In this document: positions 5,151 through 8,267 of the stretch, piece after piece
Numbering within the stretch: the stretch's first letter is position 1
How the letters are laid out: the number at the start of each line of letters is the position of its first letter
Assembly: GCA_947441325.1 (NCBI GenBank)
Contig: CANETR010000068.1
Coordinates: 1-8,267 of the forward strand
Source of the DNA: Saprospiraceae bacterium
Lineage (GTDB): Bacteria > Bacteroidota > Bacteroidia > Chitinophagales > Saprospiraceae
DNA length: 8,267 nt
Direction: 5' to 3'
Translations under genes and position numbers: made by a program
Notes under the pieces: generated by a model
Seen by the model: only the letters and a program-made list of their open reading frames with translations
Told to the model about the DNA's origin: nothing
Database searches by the model: none

Positions 5151-6344
5151 ATGAATCGTCCAACCCGTTTCGCCTTTTTTCTATTCGCAGTTATAGGAGT
5201 CATTATAGCCTGCGATCCGAAGGATGATATTTTGGGGCCACTCTCTCCAAATACTGGCGATGGTCTTGATTCTATTGAGTATAATCCGCAGGCTTATCAA
5301 TTTCCGCAGATTAACGGACTTCCTGCTATGCAGATTCCTGCTACCAATCCTGTGACAGTACAAGGAGTGCGATTGGGACGATACCTCTTTTATGAAAAAA
5401 TGCTATCAATCGACAGTAGCATTTCCTGCGCTAGTTGCCACAGACAGGATAAGGCATTTACCGATGGCGTTCCAAAATCAATCGGTGTAGATGGGACCAT
5501 CGGTATCAGAAATTCTATGTCGCTTATCAATATTGGTTATTCCTGGAGGCCAAACAATGCGCACAATTTCATGTGGGACGGCATGTTCCGCGATCTCGAA
5601 GATCAGGTTTTGGCCCCTGTTGAGAATCCTCTGGAGATGAAAAACAATTGGGAAGAAGTGGAACGCCGACTAAGAAATCATGAGCATTACCCGGCATTGT
5701 TCCGCAAAGCTTTTGGTATCAACTCAAAAGCCGACATCACCAAAGAACTTGCTGCAAAAGCAATTTCCCAGTTTATGCGTACCCTCAATTCAGCCGATTC
5801 CAAATATGACAGTGTCGAATGGCGAGCATTTAACTATTTTACAGAATCACAGCAGCGAGGTTATGAACTTTTTCTAGGCGACGTAAATGGCGCAGCAGTT
5901 ACAAAAGATGCTGAATGTGCCCACTGCCACAGCTTTTCAAGAAATTTTGCCACCTTTGCCCGCAATAATTATACGAACAATGGCCTCGATTCGGCTCAGG
6001 GTTATAATGATTTTATAGACAAAGGATTAGGGGGCGTTACAGGCATCCTAACAGATAATGGTCGATTCAAAGAAGTTACCTTGCGCAATATTGGGCTTAC
6101 GGCTCCCTATATGCACGATGGCCGTTTCGCAACACTGGAAGAAGTTTTGGATCATTATGTATCGGGAGGGCATCCATCCCCCAATGTTGGCAATGAACTA
6201 CTTACTGCACCAACACTTAGAACACTTTCTGCTACCGACAAGGCAGATATCATTGCCTTTTTGAACACGCTTACCGACACATCTTATTTTACAAAACAAG
6301 AGTGGTCAGATCCTTTTTTACTACCCGATCCCTGGGCGGAATAA
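5151..6344 (+). CDS. Di-heme cytochrome c peroxidase family lipoprotein (MbnH/MauG-like)
   Basis: A 397-residue precursor with a lipobox (V-I-I-A-C, Cys21) and two c-type heme sites, CASCH at 93-97 and CAHCH at 256-260. Other family marks are GRYLFYEKMLS (76-86), F-T-D-G (103-106), the N-x-F-M-W-D-G segment (139-144), P-x-E-N-P-L-E-M (156-163), and L-R-N-I-G-L-T-A-P-Y-M-H-D-G-R (311-325) followed by TLEEVLDHYVSGG (328-340). Tyr336 lies about where MauG has its axial Tyr ligand and classical peroxidases have Met; this alignment is mine and approximate. That favours an MbnH/MauG-type protein-modifying enzyme over a simple H2O2 scavenger. The MbnP-like protein encoded immediately upstream is the natural substrate. 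The start at 5151 is chosen because it gives a clean lipoprotein signal; an in-frame ATG at 5079 lies inside the mbnP-like gene. Confidence 0.9.
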   Translation: MNRPTRFAFFLFAVIGVIIACDPKDDILGPLSPNTGDGLDSIEYNPQAYQFPQINGLPAMQIPATNPVTVQGVRLGRYLFYEKMLSIDSSISCASCHRQDKAFTDGVPKSIGVDGTIGIRNSMSLINIGYSWRPNNAHNFMWDGMFRDLEDQVLAPVENPLEMKNNWEEVERRLRNHEHYPALFRKAFGINSKADITKELAAKAISQFMRTLNSADSKYDSVEWRAFNYFTESQQRGYELFLGDVNGAAVTKDAECAHCHSFSRNFATFARNNYTNNGLDSAQGYNDFIDKGLGGVTGILTDNGRFKEVTLRNIGLTAPYMHDGRFATLEEVLDHYVSGGHPSPNVGNELLTAPTLRTLSATDKADIIAFLNTLTDTSYFTKQEWSDPFLLPDPWAE

Positions 6345-6379
6345 TCTTTTTAGCATTTGCTATTTTCATATTATTAATG

Positions 6380-6404
6380 ATAAAAGGCTAACTTTGCCTT
6401 TTAT
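6380..6404 (+). terminator. Hairpin after the MbnP/MbnH operon, probable weak terminator
   Basis: ATAAAAGGC (6380-6388) pairs perfectly with GCCTTTTAT (6396-6404) around a 7-nt loop. The 3' arm ends in T-rich sequence, 35 bp after the stop codon. It could end the upstream operon. The same hairpin contains a -7 promoter element in its loop, so the two functions may overlap or only one may be real. Confidence 0.45.
6389..6396 (+). promoter_or_regulatory. -7 promoter element (TAACTTTG) of the glycosyltransferase gene
   Basis: TAACTTTG fits TAnnTTTG exactly and would start transcription near 6402, giving a leader of about 29 nt before the GTG at 6431. No -33 TTG is seen at the expected spacing. 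A short perfect dyad, ACCTG-T-CAGGT (6422-6432), overlaps the start codon. Confidence 0.5.
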
Positions 6405-6430
6405 TAGTTCATCATATTAATACCTGTCAG

Positions 6431-7180
6431 GTGCATAATCTACCTAAAATTAGCATTGTTACGGTTACTTTCAATTGTGAGTCACTCATTGAACAGACCA
6501 TTAAAAGTGTTATTGCTCAAAGCTATCCTAATATTGAATATATCATTGTTGATGGTCTCAGCAAGGACAATACCTTAAAAGTTGTCGAAAAATACCGCGA
6601 GCATATCGATCTCATTATAAGTGAAAAAGATAAAAACAATTATGATGCGATGAATAAAGGTATGAGGGCAGCAAGCGGCGATTATATTTGGTTTCTTCAT
6701 GCGGGAGATATAGCCGAAAGCCCAACAGTACTTGAAGAAGCATTTAGCAAGCATAATGACGAAGATTTCATTTACGGTAAAGTAAGAATAGTTGACAATG
6801 AGGGAAACGCTGTCCCCTGGCATAAAAAGCACCCCGAAGCTGATAAACTAAGCTGGAAAAGTTTCCGTAATGGCATGATAATATGTCATCAGGCCATGTT
6901 GCCCCACCGAAGAATTTGGGAAGAATACCGATTCGAAAAGTACAAACTTGTCGCCGATTTGGATTGGACAATTAGAATTCTCAAAAAGGCTAAAACCTTT
7001 AAAGATAGTGGTATTGTTATTTGTTCCTTTTTGAAAGGGGGTATTTCTGCAAAACATCGCAAAGCTTCCTGGAAAGAAAGGTACAATATTTTAAAAGAGC
7101 ATTTTGGACTCTTCCCTACGATTTGGGAGCACCTGCGCATTGCGCTTCAAGCCATGAAAAGGGGCAACCTTGCACCTTAA
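6431..7180 (+). CDS. Family 2 glycosyltransferase (GT-A fold)
   Basis: A 249-residue GT2 enzyme that transfers a sugar from a nucleotide-sugar, probably on the cytoplasmic side during polysaccharide, lipopolysaccharide-core or capsule synthesis. The N-terminal Rossmann-like part is clear: ISIVTVTFNCESLIEQTIKS (8-27), YPNIEYIIVDGLSKDNT (32-48), EKDKNNYDAMNKGM (65-78) and GDYIWFLHAGD (83-93). H-A-G-D stands where the nucleotide-binding DXD-type motif lies (usually N-A-G-D or N-S-D-D). K-x-V-A-D-L-D-W-T-I-R (172-182) is the usual acceptor-side segment with its Asp residues. The pattern resembles WcaA/WcaE-like transferases. There are no membrane segments. The start is a GTG, because no ATG precedes the first conserved strand in frame. 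The gene is alone, with its own promoter element and a strong terminator, so the pathway cannot be named. Confidence 0.92.
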   Translation: MHNLPKISIVTVTFNCESLIEQTIKSVIAQSYPNIEYIIVDGLSKDNTLKVVEKYREHIDLIISEKDKNNYDAMNKGMRAASGDYIWFLHAGDIAESPTVLEEAFSKHNDEDFIYGKVRIVDNEGNAVPWHKKHPEADKLSWKSFRNGMIICHQAMLPHRRIWEEYRFEKYKLVADLDWTIRILKKAKTFKDSGIVICSFLKGGISAKHRKASWKERYNILKEHFGLFPTIWEHLRIALQAMKRGNLAP

Positions 7181-7201
7181 AACAAAAAATAAATTTATTT
7201 G

Positions 7202-7226
7202 CCGGAACGCTTGTTCCGGTTTTTTT
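7202..7226 (+). terminator. Rho-independent terminator of the glycosyltransferase gene
   Basis: CCGGAAC (7202-7208), a GCTT loop, and GTTCCGG (7213-7219) form a perfect GC-rich 7-bp stem followed by seven T. It lies 21 bp after the stop codon. Confidence 0.95.
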
Positions 7227-7277
7227 GTGCCTTTTTGAAACATTTTTGTTTATTTTTGTAAATATTTTTTGAATTTA

Positions 7278-7309
7278 TTTGTTTTTTAAAATTATCTGTT
7301 TTACTTTTG
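7278..7309 (+). promoter_or_regulatory. Bacteroidota-type promoter of the glucosaminidase-like gene
   Basis: TTTG at 7278-7281 and TACTTTTG at 7302-7309 match the -33 and -7 elements with the standard 20-bp spacer. Transcription would start near 7315, leaving a leader of about 50 nt before the ATG at 7367. This is the clearest promoter of the window. Confidence 0.7.
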
Positions 7310-7366
7310 TTGCACATTAACACTTGATGACACAAATTATTTTATGACTTTTAAAACAAGCATACA

Positions 7367-8267
7367 ATGAAAGAGATGATAACAATTGAAATCGGAAATC
7401 CAAAAAATAATGAAGTTCCAATGAGTAAAGCTTTGGTGGTTATGCCGAATGCTCAAAAAGAGACAGGACTAAAACTATTTATTTCTAAGTTTTTGACACT
7501 ATTAGGTTTCAAACAATCTGTTGAAAACCCAAGAATAGTTCAGATTGGTACGGCTGTAAAAAAATACCGTTTCGGTTTGGCAGTTGTGGGCTTGGTATTT
7601 ATGCTGATCTTTAATAATGATGACAGCAAAGCCATTGGCCTCAACAATAAGAATAATGAAAAAACCTCACTTTCTGCTGGCCTTGACAAAGGTATAAACG
7701 AGGGGAAAGATGAAGCTACGGATAGAAAAAACAGCATCAGCGAAAACAAAGAAGAGATTAAACCGCTCGAAATGGACCCCATAAATGCAGATGATGTAAA
7801 AAGTTATTATGTCCCGAATATCCCCAATGTGGAAAGCCGTAAAAAAACAATAAGTGATTTGTCAAAAAATACCGACAAAGCAATAAAGGGCTATATTTCA
7901 AAGTACTTGAAAACAGCCAGGGAGGAGGCTAAAACACAGAAAATACCCACATCTATCATACTAGGATTGGCACTTATGAACAGCAATTATGGTCTATCCA
8001 AAACAGCTATTGCGACAAACAATCATTTTGATATCAAATGCAGTGAAAATAGTATTCCTATGGGTAAGGGAATGAAGGGGCAGTTCGTAACTAATGAGCA
8101 ATGTTTTACAGAATATAAGGCTGTTTGGTCTTCTTATCGTGCCCAGGGTAATTTAATTGCCAAACTAATGAAGAAAAATAAAACAAAAATGTCTACCCCG
8201 CAAGATGTAGTGATTGCATTGGAAAACAGTGGTTATTTCAACAATAGAAATTTCAGTGCGGAACAGT
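7367..8267 (+). CDS. Membrane-anchored glucosaminidase-like (GH73-type) protein, 3' end outside window
   Basis: 300 codons are visible with no stop. Layout: a ~65-residue N-terminal cytoplasmic part, one membrane segment at about 68-82 (YRFGLAVVGLVFMLIF) preceded by Lys/Arg, a long Lys/Glu/Asn-rich linker (83-165), and then a glucosaminidase-like domain from about 172. The domain is recognised from YISKYLKTAREEAKTQKIPT (176-195), SIILGLALMNSNYGLS (196-211), the N-N-H-F-D-I-K-C core (218-225) and C-F-T-E-Y-K-A-V-W-S-S-Y-R (246-258). GH73 enzymes cut the GlcNAc-MurNAc bond of peptidoglycan. Their catalytic Glu lies in A-x-x-E-S-x-x-G, but here that position is Asn205 (A-L-M-N-S-N-Y-G). The protein may therefore be a non-cutting peptidoglycan binder in the periplasm. 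The start is the first ATG after a well-formed promoter. Confidence 0.8.
   Translation, partial: MKEMITIEIGNPKNNEVPMSKALVVMPNAQKETGLKLFISKFLTLLGFKQSVENPRIVQIGTAVKKYRFGLAVVGLVFMLIFNNDDSKAIGLNNKNNEKTSLSAGLDKGINEGKDEATDRKNSISENKEEIKPLEMDPINADDVKSYYVPNIPNVESRKKTISDLSKNTDKAIKGYISKYLKTAREEAKTQKIPTSIILGLALMNSNYGLSKTAIATNNHFDIKCSENSIPMGKGMKGQFVTNEQCFTEYKAVWSSYRAQGNLIAKLMKKNKTKMSTPQDVVIALENSGYFNNRNFSAEQ

Overview
The window looks like a chromosomal segment of a Bacteroidota (Bacteroidetes) organism. It carries a CCA-adding enzyme C-terminus, a bacterial geranylgeranylglyceryl-phosphate-type synthase, an MbnP/MbnH-like lipoprotein pair and DUF559. Several gene starts are preceded by the Bacteroidota -7 promoter element TAnnTTTG, twice with a TTG/TTTG -33 element exactly 20 bp upstream. 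Intergenic DNA is AT-rich, and Shine-Dalgarno sites are not evident. Genus cannot be told from this sequence.

Left part (1-1654). The 3' end of a tRNA CCA nucleotidyltransferase gene closes with a strong intrinsic terminator. It is followed by a two-gene unit: a GNAT-like protein overlapped by 17 bp by an Xre/HTH-type protein. Upstream lie two promoter-like elements and two copies of the dyad TTCCA-N5-TGGAA, 31 bp apart. The arrangement is that of an autoregulated toxin-antitoxin module, toxin-like gene first.

Middle (1655-3433). This stretch is gene-poor and repeat-rich. It holds a perfect 12-bp inverted repeat, a minus-strand DUF559 (Vsr-fold) gene, a head-to-tail pair of palindromic elements directly upstream of that gene, a heptanucleotide repeat, and a small cytoplasmic protein made of three 46-48-residue WWFAPG repeats.

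Right part (3434-8267). A minus-strand prenylglyceryl-phosphate synthase converges on the repeat protein with a 6-bp gap. A plus-strand operon then encodes an MbnP-like lipoprotein and a di-heme MbnH/MauG-family peroxidase lipoprotein, probably an enzyme and its substrate. Next come a family 2 glycosyltransferase with its own promoter and a textbook terminator, and a well-formed promoter driving a membrane-anchored glucosaminidase-like protein that runs off the window. In that last protein the residue aligned with the catalytic glutamate is asparagine.

The best candidates for something undescribed are the GNAT/Xre module with its twin operator, the DUF559 gene beside tandem palindromic elements, the triple WWFAPG protein and the apparent glucosaminidase pseudoenzyme.
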